From NCBI GenBank assembly GCA_019694575.1, contig JAIBBR010000007.1, forward strand, positions 1 to 64,000: DNA of 64,000 nt. Direction: 5' to 3'. Each line of letters starts with the position of its first letter. Positions within the stretch are counted from its first letter, which is position 1. The DNA is from Myxococcaceae bacterium. GTDB lineage: Bacteria; Myxococcota; Myxococcia; Myxococcales; Myxococcaceae. The position numbers were made by a program, and so were the translations under genes. The notes under the pieces were generated by a model, which was not told the origin of the DNA, searched no databases, and worked only from the letters and a program-made list of their open reading frames with translations. This document shows, piece by piece, positions 53,977-62,949 of this stretch.

Positions 53977-56496
53977 TTAGTGTGGGTTACCCAACTCGTT
54001 GACGGTTGCTACCAGCACCTCGGCGCTCACTGGTTTGGCGATGTAGCGCTCGAAACCCGCTTCGATGGCGCGCTGGCGATCTTCGTCACGCGCATAGGCG
54101 CTCACCGCGCACGCGGGAATGGGCTTTTTGCCTTCAGCCCGCCGCGCCCGGTTGATGGCCTCAATCAGCTCATAGCCGTTCATCTCGGGCAACCCAATGT
54201 CGCAGACGATGACCGAAGGAGGCATTGCATGCCGCTCTTTGAGCCGGGCCAGCGCCTCGAAGCCGGTGCCGACGGCCACCACTTCGGCCTGGGTGTGCTC
54301 GAGGGTCCACTGCATGACCTCGCGGGTGTGCACGTCGTCTTCGATGAGCAACACGCTCAAGCCGCTCAACGAAGGTGCAGAAGGGCACGTCGCGGTGTGG
54401 GTGTCGCTCGGCGTGGCGGCGGCTTCCACCCAGGGCACGCGAACCGTAAAGACCGCGCCTTTTCCCTCGCCGTCGCTCGTTGCGTTCACCGTGCCTCCAT
54501 GCAGCTCGACCAGTGAGCGGCACAGCGCGAGCCCGATGCCCAGGCCCGCGTGTTGCCGGCGTTCGCCCATGTTCGCCTGAGAGAAGCGTTGAAACAGGCG
54601 TGGCAAAAAGTCAGGAGCGATGCCTTGCCCGCTGTCGCTGACGTGTACCTCGAGGTGCCCCGCATGCTTTCGAAAGCGAAGCGACACCTGGCCACCGCTC
54701 GGAGTGAATTTCACCGCGTTCGATAGCAGGTTCCACAGCACTTGTTGAAAGCGGTCGGCGTCGAGCACGATGTCTCTTAGACCGGGCTCGAGCTCGGTCT
54801 GCAGCGTCACCCCTTTGGCGTCAGCGGTTGGCCGAATGACTTCACGCGCCGCGCGGGCAATGTTTTCGACCGGTACGGGTCGTTTCTCGAGCGTCAACTT
54901 ACCCGACTGAAGGCGCATTAAATCGAGCAGGTCTTCAATGAGGCGCGACTGGCTTTCGGCGCTCCGCACAATTGATTCGACCGCTCGGCCAAAGTCTTTC
55001 ATTGGCACGTTGCCGGCGAGCAGCGCGCGCCCCCACAACAAAATGGGAGCCAACGGCGTGCGCAATTCGTGGCTCAGGGTGGCCAGAAATTCGTCTTTTG
55101 CTTGGTTGGCTTTGACCGACGCCGCTTCGGCCCGTGCGCGCTCGACAGCACCCCAGGTGCGCTCGGCCACTTCTTCTACCAACGCCACCTCTTTGGGCGA
55201 CCAATGGCGTGGCGCGATGCAGTGGGCTGCCAATGTCGCCGACAAGACGCCGTCTTTCACCAAGGGCACCGCGATGTACGAACGAAAACCTGCGTCAATG
55301 ATGACGCGTTTTTCGGCGTCACTGAGGGTGGTGTCGCAGGTCACGTCGTTGCAAACGGCGGTACGGCCAGCGCGGTAGGTTGCCACCAGGCGCTCGCCGA
55401 AATCGAGAGGGCTGAAGCTGCCGACCATCGGTGGCAGACCGTCGCCGTAGCCTTGATGAATGACCACCCTGCCGCCCACATTTTCGCCGTAGTGCACTTG
55501 GTTGGCGCTCAAATGCTCGCCGAGCATTCGGGCCGCTTCGGCTTGTACCGCCATCGGGTTGCTCAGCCGTCGCAGTGTGTCGGCGAGCTTGAGCAAAAAA
55601 GACTTTTGCTCTTTGACTTCGCGCAAAGTGACTTCGCTTTGTTTGCGTTCGGTAATGTCTGAACAAACCCCGGTAATTGAAATTGCCTTGGGCGGGCTGC
55701 CTTCGAATTGGGTTTGCCCGACATGGGCTACCCACCGCACGGCGCCATCGACGGGGCGGCGTATGCGGCATTCGCTGCGAAACAAACCGCCGCTGCGTGG
55801 GTCGAGGGCGCGCAGCACTGCTTGGTGGTGTAAGTGAGCATCGTCGGGAAGAATCAATTCGGTGATGCCGCGCACGTGGTTGAGTGACTCGTCGGGCGCC
55901 AGCCCATAGAGCGCCAGTGTTCGTGCGTCGCATTCGCCGCGGTCTTGCTCGGGGTACCAAACGAAAGTTCCCATTTCGGCGGCGTCGAGCGCGACCTGCA
56001 GGCGGGCGTCGCTCGCACGTCGGGCTGTTTCGGCGCGCGCACGCTCAACCTCGGCCCACGTTCTTTCGGCAGTGGCGCGAATCACCGCGATTTCAGGCTG
56101 AGTCCACGAATGGGGTTGGGTGTGATGAACGACCAAGCTGGCGATGCGCTGACCGCCTCTCACGATGGGAAACACCGCCCACGCGGCGACGCCAAGCCGC
56201 GCAGGGTGGGCGCGCTCAGCCGTGTTGAGCGGGCTGCAGGTGTTGACATCGGGCCCTAGCCAGAGAACGTCTTCACGTTCTCCGAGGGGGTTCTCTGTTC
56301 CCGCTTTAAAATAGACATTGCTCGCGTTCAGGTGCTCTGCGAGCACGCGGGCCGCGGTGCGCTGAACCTCGTCAGCGTTGTTGAGCGGCGCCAACGTGTT
56401 ACTCAGCATGAGCAGAAAAGTTTGTATTTCTTGTGGCTGGTGAAGAGCCTGCGCTGAACCCTGGTACAGCAAGCCTTGCTTGTCGACGCTCGTCAT
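53977..56496 (-). CDS. Hybrid histidine kinase (GAF-PAS-GAF-HisKA-HATPase-REC)
   Basis: Cytoplasmic hybrid kinase of 839 residues. Order: GAF (about 20-155), PAS (about 165-285), GAF (about 300-450), HisKA with the phospho-His in LATLSHELRTPL (about H476), HATPase (NLLSNAVKF, DSGQGI, GIGLALCR), and a receiver with the Asp in VIVCDIGLPEMNGYE and Lys in YIAKPVS. No membrane helix, so the signal is sensed inside the cell, probably a small molecule or redox partner by the GAF domains. ATG 56496 follows AAGGGGGGAG. Divergent from an unknown gene. Confidence 0.94.
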   Translation of the reverse strand: MTSVDKQGLLYQGSAQALHQPQEIQTFLLMLSNTLAPLNNADEVQRTAARVLAEHLNASNVYFKAGTENPLGEREDVLWLGPDVNTCSPLNTAERAHPARLGVAAWAVFPIVRGGQRIASLVVHHTQPHSWTQPEIAVIRATAERTWAEVERARAETARRASDARLQVALDAAEMGTFVWYPEQDRGECDARTLALYGLAPDESLNHVRGITELILPDDAHLHHQAVLRALDPRSGGLFRSECRIRRPVDGAVRWVAHVGQTQFEGSPPKAISITGVCSDITERKQSEVTLREVKEQKSFLLKLADTLRRLSNPMAVQAEAARMLGEHLSANQVHYGENVGGRVVIHQGYGDGLPPMVGSFSPLDFGERLVATYRAGRTAVCNDVTCDTTLSDAEKRVIIDAGFRSYIAVPLVKDGVLSATLAAHCIAPRHWSPKEVALVEEVAERTWGAVERARAEAASVKANQAKDEFLATLSHELRTPLAPILLWGRALLAGNVPMKDFGRAVESIVRSAESQSRLIEDLLDLMRLQSGKLTLEKRPVPVENIARAAREVIRPTADAKGVTLQTELEPGLRDIVLDADRFQQVLWNLLSNAVKFTPSGGQVSLRFRKHAGHLEVHVSDSGQGIAPDFLPRLFQRFSQANMGERRQHAGLGIGLALCRSLVELHGGTVNATSDGEGKGAVFTVRVPWVEAAATPSDTHTATCPSAPSLSGLSVLLIEDDVHTREVMQWTLEHTQAEVVAVGTGFEALARLKERHAMPPSVIVCDIGLPEMNGYELIEAINRARRAEGKKPIPACAVSAYARDEDRQRAIEAGFERYIAKPVSAEVLVATVNELGNPH

Positions 56497-56668
56497 CGCT
56501 CCCCCCTTCAGGTGACGATTGGCCGTAACAGGTTCGCTCGGCGGCGCCAACCGAATGGCCTGACTTCGTCAGTCAAATTGAAAAAGTGGAAGACTGAGGG
56601 GTGGTTATGGTTGTGCCGTTACTTTCGCGGCCCACATGTTGTCGATGCCCAAAGACGTCGCTTGCGTG

Positions 56669-56688
56669 ATGCCGCTTATCTGCGGCAT
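56669..56688. promoter_or_regulatory. 7-bp inverted repeat upstream of unknown gene
   Basis: ATGCCGC and GCGGCAT flank a 6-base loop, 24 bases before the start of the gene at 56712, in the divergent region with the hybrid kinase gene. Could be a 5' UTR hairpin or operator. Confidence 0.3.
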
Positions 56689-56711
56689 GAATCGGCGGCA
56701 GGTGCCGAACA

Positions 56712-57581
56712 ATGAATGAGTTTTCACCCATCTCCAAAAGTGAGCTGACAACGCTGATGGCAACGGCGCTTGCCGAGGCTGACGACGTGGTGCGCATGGC
56801 TTGGGAGCGAATTCGCATTGAGCCGCAGAAGTGGCGCTGCAAACTCTCGGTATATTCGGGAGACGAATTCTGGGCAGTCGCAGTGACTGGAAACCAGGTC
56901 ATCTGGTTCAACGACATTGAAGATGGCTTCAATACCAGCCCGTTTCAGACGCGCGGTGTCATCGACGTTGTTTCTTTCACCCAAAGTCGTTTTTCGGAAA
57001 TTTTGAATGCGCTCCCTGAAGCCTTGTCGGCAGAAGTTTTTGCGCGCGCGGGGGCCTCTTCGGCTGTGCCTCCGGCATTGAGAGGACCTGGGACAATCGT
57101 TCGGCGGCAAACGACTTACTGGGTTACCCAACCGAACGCGGGACCCATGGCGCGGGTACACTTTTCGGGCAAGCGCGAGTCGCGCTTCGTTGAGGTTGAC
57201 TACGCCTCGGCGGAAATCAGTGGGAAACACCCGCTGCTGCGCGACTACCAAGAAGCTTGGTCGAATCTTTACGTGTCGAATGCACAGAGAGCCTCGGTCG
57301 ATGCGTTCGAGCGCGTGCAGGCATGCGTGAGTGAGAGCAGTGAAGGGTGGCGCCGGTTCGAAGAATACGGGGCCGGTGCCCAAATCTTTCAGGCCGGTCA
57401 TGGTTTGTTTATGTGCGCGCCGGTCAGCCTCATTCGCGAGGTTGCTGAAGTTGTCTCGCGTTGCGGAGCGACCGTTTCAGTCACCAGTGAATGGAAGGAA
57501 AAGGGCTCTGGCGAAGACGTGCGAGTGCTGCTCTTTGGGCAATCGTTCGTTGTGGCCGACGCGTTTCGATTCGAGTTCTGA
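56712..57581 (+). CDS. Hypothetical protein, 289 residues
   Basis: Not recognised. The protein is soluble, with no signal peptide or membrane helix. A few stretches look structured, such as KLSVYSGDEFWAVAVTGNQV, GRESR-type FSGKRESRFVEVDYASA and HGLFMCAPVSLIREVAEVV. The ribosome site is poor, and codon use is less biased than in neighbours, with more A/T at third positions, which hints at recent acquisition. It is divergent from the hybrid kinase gene and isolated before a 487-bp non-coding stretch. Confidence 0.66.
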   Translation: MNEFSPISKSELTTLMATALAEADDVVRMAWERIRIEPQKWRCKLSVYSGDEFWAVAVTGNQVIWFNDIEDGFNTSPFQTRGVIDVVSFTQSRFSEILNALPEALSAEVFARAGASSAVPPALRGPGTIVRRQTTYWVTQPNAGPMARVHFSGKRESRFVEVDYASAEISGKHPLLRDYQEAWSNLYVSNAQRASVDAFERVQACVSESSEGWRRFEEYGAGAQIFQAGHGLFMCAPVSLIREVAEVVSRCGATVSVTSEWKEKGSGEDVRVLLFGQSFVVADAFRFEF

Positions 57582-58068
57582 ATTCCGTGCTATCCCGAGC
57601 GTGACTGACGATTTGAACTCCAGGTCTTGGACCTAAAGAGTAGTTGGCTCAAATGAAGCGAGGGCGGGTTGAATGTCTCTTAAGCTTCTGGGTGGCGACG
57701 CGCTCTCATGTCCGAAAGGGGCGCGGAAGCCTTTGTTCACCTTGGAACAGCAGCGGGCAAGAACTGTGTGCTGAATGGTGAAAAATTTTCACCGTTTGGC
57801 TCACACTCAACAAGAGGGCTGGCACTTCCAGGTCGACAAGACGGGTTGACGCGAGTTCAGAGAGAGCGCGGGCCGGTGATTACAACCATGCTGACTTTCA
57901 AAACAAACTCACGTTGCAAAGGTACAGCACACAAGTTACGGAAATTGCTCTCAAGCCTGCTGTGAACACGAAAAAAAGAAAGGGCATGTCGGTTTCACCA
58001 TTTTCTCTTTGTCGTCTTTACCGAAGCAGACGGCCGAGACGAACGCTCAAAACCAAAGAAAGAAAGCC
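57582..58068. other. Intergenic region of 487 bp with an operator-like palindrome
   Basis: No convincing gene. A plus-strand open frame (57708-57965) lacks a ribosome site and coding character. The region is more A/T-rich than the rest of the window, and includes a perfect palindrome (GGTGAAAA-A-TTTTCACC, 57777-57793). A T-arm-like segment (TTCAAATC on the minus strand near 57611-57618) does not extend to a tRNA. Confidence 0.5.
57777..57793. promoter_or_regulatory. Perfect 17-bp palindrome in intergenic region
   Basis: GGTGAAAA A TTTTCACC has 8-bp arms around a single base and lies about 275 bp upstream of the AHSA1-type gene. It looks like a repressor binding site. No nearby repressor gene is seen. 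Confidence 0.4.
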
Positions 58069-58521
58069 ATGACTACGAACAACACCGTCAAGCTGCACCG
58101 CGTGCTCCAAGCCCCGCCCGAGCGAATCTACCGGGCCTTTTTGAATGCCGACGCGATGGCCAAGTGGCTGCCGCCGCACGGCTTCACTGGCAAAGTTCAC
58201 CAACTCAAGGCCGAGGTGGGTGGCACTTATAAAATGTCATTCACCAACCTCACCACCGGTCACAGCCATTCATTCGGCGGTGAGTTTCTCGAGTTGGTGC
58301 CGAACGAGCGCATTCGCCACACCGACAAATTCGACGACCCCAACCTGCCTGGGCAAATGACCACCACCATTACGTTGAAAAAAGTGTCAGTCGGCACCGA
58401 GCTCAACGTGGTGCAAGAGGGCATTCCCTCTGCGATTCCGGTCGAAGGCTGCTACCTCGGCTGGCAAGAGTCGCTGACCCTGCTCGCGCAGCTCGTCGAA
58501 GCCGAAATTCCGCAAGGGTGA
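58069..58521 (+). CDS. AHSA1/SRPBCC-family protein
   Basis: Protein of 150 residues with the Bet v1/START-like pattern of AHSA1 proteins: KLHRVLQAPPERIYRAFL, MAKWLPPHGFTG and GCYLGWQESLTLLAQLVEAE. Such proteins bind hydrophobic ligands or modulate protein partners; no specific role is shown. ATG 58069 is preceded by a purine-rich AAAGAAAG; the upstream 20 codons are not conserved. Its stop is 7 bases from the convergent outer-membrane factor gene. Confidence 0.9.
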   Translation: MTTNNTVKLHRVLQAPPERIYRAFLNADAMAKWLPPHGFTGKVHQLKAEVGGTYKMSFTNLTTGHSHSFGGEFLELVPNERIRHTDKFDDPNLPGQMTTTITLKKVSVGTELNVVQEGIPSAIPVEGCYLGWQESLTLLAQLVEAEIPQG

Positions 58522-58528
58522 GCCACGC

Positions 58529-59785
58529 TCACCGCCCCTGAGAGGTGGCATCGAGGCCCGCCGCGGCAATCACCGCAACCTCGGCGAGCTTCACGCTCTC
58601 TTGTTGCCGCGAGTACTGCACGCGCAGCTCCTTGAGCGAACGAAACGCGTCGAGCAGTTCTAAAATGCCGCTTTGCCCCTCGCGGTAAGCGTCTTCGGCC
58701 ATTTTGCGCAAGGCCGGTAAACGGCCCACTACGTCGCGCTCCAGGGTGCTCAGCGCCTCGCGTTGCTTCACCAAGACGCCACCCGCGCGTTCAATTTCGG
58801 CACGTGTTTCGGCGAGCTCGGCTTCTTCGCCCAGCCTTTGCGCTTCGATGTCGGCCGTGGCCCGCGCGACGGCGCCTTGGTTGCGGTCGAAGAGAGGCAG
58901 CGGCAATGACAACCCAAAGTACGCTGACACGCCATCGTCTGACTGTGTGAATGCCACGCCGGCCGAAATCGACGGCACGGGCCAACGGTCGCGCTGTGCC
59001 ACGCTGAGCGCTCCCCGCGCGGCCGCTTGCCGTTCTCGCATCGCCCGCAAACCGGGGCGCTGCTGCAAGGCCGTTTCCCACAGGCGGGTGAAGTCGGTTT
59101 CTATCTGGGCGGGCGACAGGTCGCCCTCGGCGTGGGGCGCCCAGTTGGGCAAACCCAACTGCGCTGCCAACTTGCGCGAAGCCTCTTCGACGTCAGCTTT
59201 TGCGTTCATTGCTTCGACCCGCAGTGTGCGCGATTCAATTTCGATGCGCGCCACATCGTAGCGGCTGCGGTCTCCCGCTGAGGCCCGGCCGGCCACCACT
59301 TTTTCTACCCGCTCCAAGTCAGCGGCGCTCTCGTCTAAAACCCGTGCCTGTTCTTGCTTCGACAATAGCTCGACGAAAGCCTCGCGCACTTGCCGCCGAC
59401 GGTCTGCCAAGTCAGCCGCCACGCGCGCTTTCGCTGCCGAGACATTCAACTCTGCCGCGTCACGTCGCACCCCGCGCTGGTTGAAAATGAGCAACGGCTG
59501 CTCGAGTACGACTTGGTGCTGGGTCACCGCGCCGGTGTTGGCGCCCGAGACCAAGCGCTGGCCCGAGTAGCTCACCGACGGGTTGGGGTGAACGTCGGCT
59601 GCCGCGCGGTCTGCCGCGACGACGTCGATTTGCGCTTTGTCGGCCGCGGTGCGCGGGCTGGTTTGCTCGAGCAATTCGAGCGCTTTCGACAAGGTCAGTG
59701 ACTCGGGCAACGCCGGGCCCTGCGCAAAAGCGCCGGCGGAAAGGAGAAGGAGAAAAACGCCCCACGGGCTGTCTAAACGACTCAT
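58529..59785 (-). CDS. Outer-membrane efflux factor (TolC/CzcC type)
   Basis: Protein of 418 residues with a signal peptide (MSRLDSPWGVFLLLLSAGAF) and the repeated helical pattern of TolC-family factors: SLTLSKALELLEQTSPR, ARVAADLADRRRQVREAFVEL, and ETRAEIERAGGVLVKQ. It is the outer-membrane channel of a tripartite efflux complex. It overlaps the RND gene by four bases (ATGA), so they are coupled. CzcC-like family is inferred from context with a CzcA-type pump. It lies last in the operon read on the minus strand. Confidence 0.92.
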   Translation of the reverse strand: MSRLDSPWGVFLLLLSAGAFAQGPALPESLTLSKALELLEQTSPRTAADKAQIDVVAADRAAADVHPNPSVSYSGQRLVSGANTGAVTQHQVVLEQPLLIFNQRGVRRDAAELNVSAAKARVAADLADRRRQVREAFVELLSKQEQARVLDESAADLERVEKVVAGRASAGDRSRYDVARIEIESRTLRVEAMNAKADVEEASRKLAAQLGLPNWAPHAEGDLSPAQIETDFTRLWETALQQRPGLRAMRERQAAARGALSVAQRDRWPVPSISAGVAFTQSDDGVSAYFGLSLPLPLFDRNQGAVARATADIEAQRLGEEAELAETRAEIERAGGVLVKQREALSTLERDVVGRLPALRKMAEDAYREGQSGILELLDAFRSLKELRVQYSRQQESVKLAEVAVIAAAGLDATSQGR

Positions 59786-62700
59786 GCTGCTTGGGCCTCC
59801 TTTCCTTCCACCGGACTTTTATTTGCAGGCCCCGCGGCCGGCCCGTCTTCTTCATCGTCGACGTTGGCGGCCACCGGCAGCTGCTTCACCAGCACGCTGT
59901 ACACCGCAGGCAACACGAAGAGCGTCACGGCGACGGCAGTCACCAGACCGCCGATAATCACCACCGCAAAGGGCCGTTGCGTTTCGCTGCCCACGCCATT
60001 CGACACCGCCGTGGGCATCAAACCGAGCATCGCGAGCAAGGCGGTCATCAACACTGCGCGAAAACGACTGGCCGCGCCTTCTACCAGGGCCGGCTTCAAG
60101 GCTTCGTTCGCCCGGCGTCTTTCGTCGACCGCGCTCACCACCAACAACGAAGCCAAACACACTTGCCCCAGCAGCGTGATGAACCCGACCGCGGCGCTCA
60201 CTGACAGCGGCACGCCCACCAGCGCGAGCGCAAAGACACCACCGCTCATTGCAAACGGAGCCACCACCAACACCGTGCCCGCGCTCCTGGCGCTGCCCAG
60301 CGCCATGTAGAGCAGCGCGAAGACGACGAGAAACGAGAGCGGCACGATGACCGCGAGCCGGCCTAACGCGCGCTTCTGGTTTTCGAATTCGCCGCCCCAG
60401 ACGAGAAAGTTACCTTCTGGCACCTTCACGTCTTTTTTTACCGCGGCCATGGCGTCTTTGATGACCGAGCCCATGTCGCGCCCTTCGACGTTGAACTTCA
60501 GCGCCAGCACGCGGCTGTTTGCCTCGCGGTTGATATTGGCGCGGCCCATCGCCTGCTCGATGTGCGCCACTTCACGCAGTGGCACGCGGTTGCCACCCGT
60601 GGTGGGAATCAAAATGTCGCCAATGCGCGCGGCGTCGTCGCGCTCGGCGACGGGAAAAATCACCCGAACGGGAGCCGGTCGTTCTTTTTCCCATAGCTCG
60701 GTCACCAGCTTGCCGCTCAGCGCGGTTTCAATCACGTCTTGTGCGGCGCTCACGCTGATGCCGGCGCGGGCCAGGGCCGGGCGGTCGAGCAGAATTTGCA
60801 GCTGGGGCACGCTGGAATCACGGTAGAGACCCAAGTCGACCACGCCGTCGACTTTCTGCAGCGCCGCGATAGATTTTTCGAGCGTCTCGCGCATCACGTC
60901 TAAATCAGTGCCGAACGCCTTGAGCACCACTTTGCCGCGCACGCCGCTCACGGCTTCTTCAACGTTGTCTTTGATGGGCTGCGAGAAGTTGAACTGCACG
61001 CCGGGAATTTCGGTGAGCGACGCCCGCATTTCTTGAATCAGGCGCTCTTTGTCCCAGCCGTTGCGCCACTGCTCATGCGGCTTCAGGCGAACGAAGGTCT
61101 CGCTCATGTTGACGCCTTCGTTGTCGGTGCCGTCTTCAGGCCGCCCGTGCTCGCTCAAGGTCTCGAGCACTTCGGGAAAAGCGAGAATGCGCTTGCGCAC
61201 TTCAACCAAAATGCTCGATCCACGCTCGAGCGAAATGCTGGGAGGCATTTCGACGAAGACCACGAAATCGCCTTCGTCAAGCTCGGGCAAGAATTCGCTG
61301 CCCACGCGCGAGCCGACCAACACCGTCAGCACCAGCAGCGCAGCCACTGCGCCGAAGATGACTTTTTTGTGCTCCAACAGCCAGGTCACCGCGCCGCGGT
61401 AGTGGTCTCTTAATTTCACGAGCAACTTCGGCTCACTCACTTCGACGTCTTTCGGTCGCAGCACCACCGCGAGCAACGCCGGCACCACGGTGAGCGCGAA
61501 CACCAGCGCGCCGGCGAGGGCGAAGCTGTAGGTGAGCGAAAGCGGGCGGAAAATGCGGCCTTCGACGCGCTCCAAGGTGAAGACGGGTATCAGCGCCGCG
61601 ATGATAATGGCCATCGCGAAGAAGGTGGGCCGCGCCACGTCGAGCGCCGAGTGCAAAATCAGGCTCAGCAGTTCGCGTTTCTTTTTCGGTTTGCGCCGCG
61701 CCGCTTCGTGCAACACGTTTTCGACGAGCACCACCGCGCCGTCGACCAGAATGCCAAAGTCAATCGCTCCTACCGAGACCAAGTTGGCGGGCAAGCCAAT
61801 GGTTTTCAGCCCGATGAACGCGGCCAGGAGCGCGAGTGGAATAATCGACGCCACCACCAGTGAGCAGCGCATGCTGCGCAAGAACAGCCACACCACGCAC
61901 AGCACCAAGAGCGCGCCGTGCAACAAGTTGTGATGCACGGTGGAAAGCGTGTGGGCCACCAAGTTGGTGCGATCGTAAAAAGGCTCAATCTTCATGCCCT
62001 GGGGCAAAATGTTGTTGTTGAGCTCTTCGACCTTGGCGTGCACGCCGTCGAGCACCACGCTGGGGTTTTCTCCACGGCGCAAGAGCACGAAGCCCTCGGT
62101 TACGTTCTGCAGCTGGTTGTAACCCACCGTTCCGCGGCGAGGCGTGTGCGACGCCACCACGCGCGCCACGTCTCCCACTGTGACGGGCGTGCCCCCTTCG
62201 CTCTTGAGCACGATTTCTTGAATGTCGCGCGGGCTGCGCAGGTAACCCACGCCGCGAACAGTGAGCTCTTGGTCACCGTTTTTTAAAAAGCCGCCGCCCA
62301 CGTTGCGGTTTGAACGTTCTAACGCTTCGGTGACGTCGGCGAGCGTGATGTCGTGTGCGAGCAGGCGCGAAGGGTCGACCTCCACGTGAATTTCTTTCAA
62401 AAAACCGCCGAAGGTCACCACGTCAGCCACGCCAGGCACCTGTTTCAGCGTGCGGGCGATGTTCCATTCCAACTCCGAGCGCGTCTCGGCCAAGGTGTGC
62501 CGGTCGCTGCTGACTCTGAATTGGTAAATTTCTCCCAGCGGAGTCGCTTCAGGCGACAGCTTGATGTCTGAGCCGGGCGGCACTTCAGCTTCAGTCAGCC
62601 GCTCGCTGACCATGGTGCGCGCTTTGAAAGGGTCTGCGTCGTCATCGAAAGTGAGCGAAATGAGTGAGAGCCCAAACAAACTTTCGCTGCGCATCTGCAG

Positions 62701-62937
62701 CATGCCGGGAGTGCCGTTGAGCACGCGCTCCAAGGGCACCGTGACTTGCCGTTCAATTTCTTCGGGCGCCAGCCCCGGTAGCTGCGCAATCACCGTCACC
62801 TGAATGTTGGTGACGTCGGGAAAAGCTTCGATGGGTGTCTGCAAATATGCGCGCACGCCGTAGAGCGCGATGACGAGCGTGGCAGCGAGAACCGGCAACC
62901 TGCGCTGCACGCAAAAGTTGATGAGTGGGCGGAGCAT
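59782..62937 (-). CDS. czcA: Heavy-metal RND efflux pump, CzcA/CnrA type
   Basis: Inner-membrane transporter of 1051 residues, the usual length. Typical stretches: LPGLAPEEIERQVTVPLERV, GYNQLQNV-type loop, 12 hydrophobic helices and the transmembrane motif DFGILVDGAVVLVEN. That motif, with its Asp, Gly and Glu residues, is of the divalent-cation type (Zn, Co, Ni, Cd) of the HME-RND family; the monovalent Cu/Ag type has a different Ala-rich version. It probably exports divalent metal ions from periplasm or cytoplasm. It lies 12 bases after the adaptor gene. Confidence 0.94.
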   Translation of the reverse strand: MLRPLINFCVQRRLPVLAATLVIALYGVRAYLQTPIEAFPDVTNIQVTVIAQLPGLAPEEIERQVTVPLERVLNGTPGMLQMRSESLFGLSLISLTFDDDADPFKARTMVSERLTEAEVPPGSDIKLSPEATPLGEIYQFRVSSDRHTLAETRSELEWNIARTLKQVPGVADVVTFGGFLKEIHVEVDPSRLLAHDITLADVTEALERSNRNVGGGFLKNGDQELTVRGVGYLRSPRDIQEIVLKSEGGTPVTVGDVARVVASHTPRRGTVGYNQLQNVTEGFVLLRRGENPSVVLDGVHAKVEELNNNILPQGMKIEPFYDRTNLVAHTLSTVHHNLLHGALLVLCVVWLFLRSMRCSLVVASIIPLALLAAFIGLKTIGLPANLVSVGAIDFGILVDGAVVLVENVLHEAARRKPKKKRELLSLILHSALDVARPTFFAMAIIIAALIPVFTLERVEGRIFRPLSLTYSFALAGALVFALTVVPALLAVVLRPKDVEVSEPKLLVKLRDHYRGAVTWLLEHKKVIFGAVAALLVLTVLVGSRVGSEFLPELDEGDFVVFVEMPPSISLERGSSILVEVRKRILAFPEVLETLSEHGRPEDGTDNEGVNMSETFVRLKPHEQWRNGWDKERLIQEMRASLTEIPGVQFNFSQPIKDNVEEAVSGVRGKVVLKAFGTDLDVMRETLEKSIAALQKVDGVVDLGLYRDSSVPQLQILLDRPALARAGISVSAAQDVIETALSGKLVTELWEKERPAPVRVIFPVAERDDAARIGDILIPTTGGNRVPLREVAHIEQAMGRANINREANSRVLALKFNVEGRDMGSVIKDAMAAVKKDVKVPEGNFLVWGGEFENQKRALGRLAVIVPLSFLVVFALLYMALGSARSAGTVLVVAPFAMSGGVFALALVGVPLSVSAAVGFITLLGQVCLASLLVVSAVDERRRANEALKPALVEGAASRFRAVLMTALLAMLGLMPTAVSNGVGSETQRPFAVVIIGGLVTAVAVTLFVLPAVYSVLVKQLPVAANVDDEEDGPAAGPANKSPVEGKEAQAA

Positions 62938-62949
62938 GGCGGCCTTGGG

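Noticed and set aside
57607-57633. tRNA T-arm-like segment on the minus strand
   Set aside because: TTCAAATC is present but the stem pairs poorly, and no acceptor, D-arm or anticodon arm follows.
57708-57965. 85-codon frame in the 487-bp gap
   Set aside because: No ribosome site, unusual composition and no recognisable motif.
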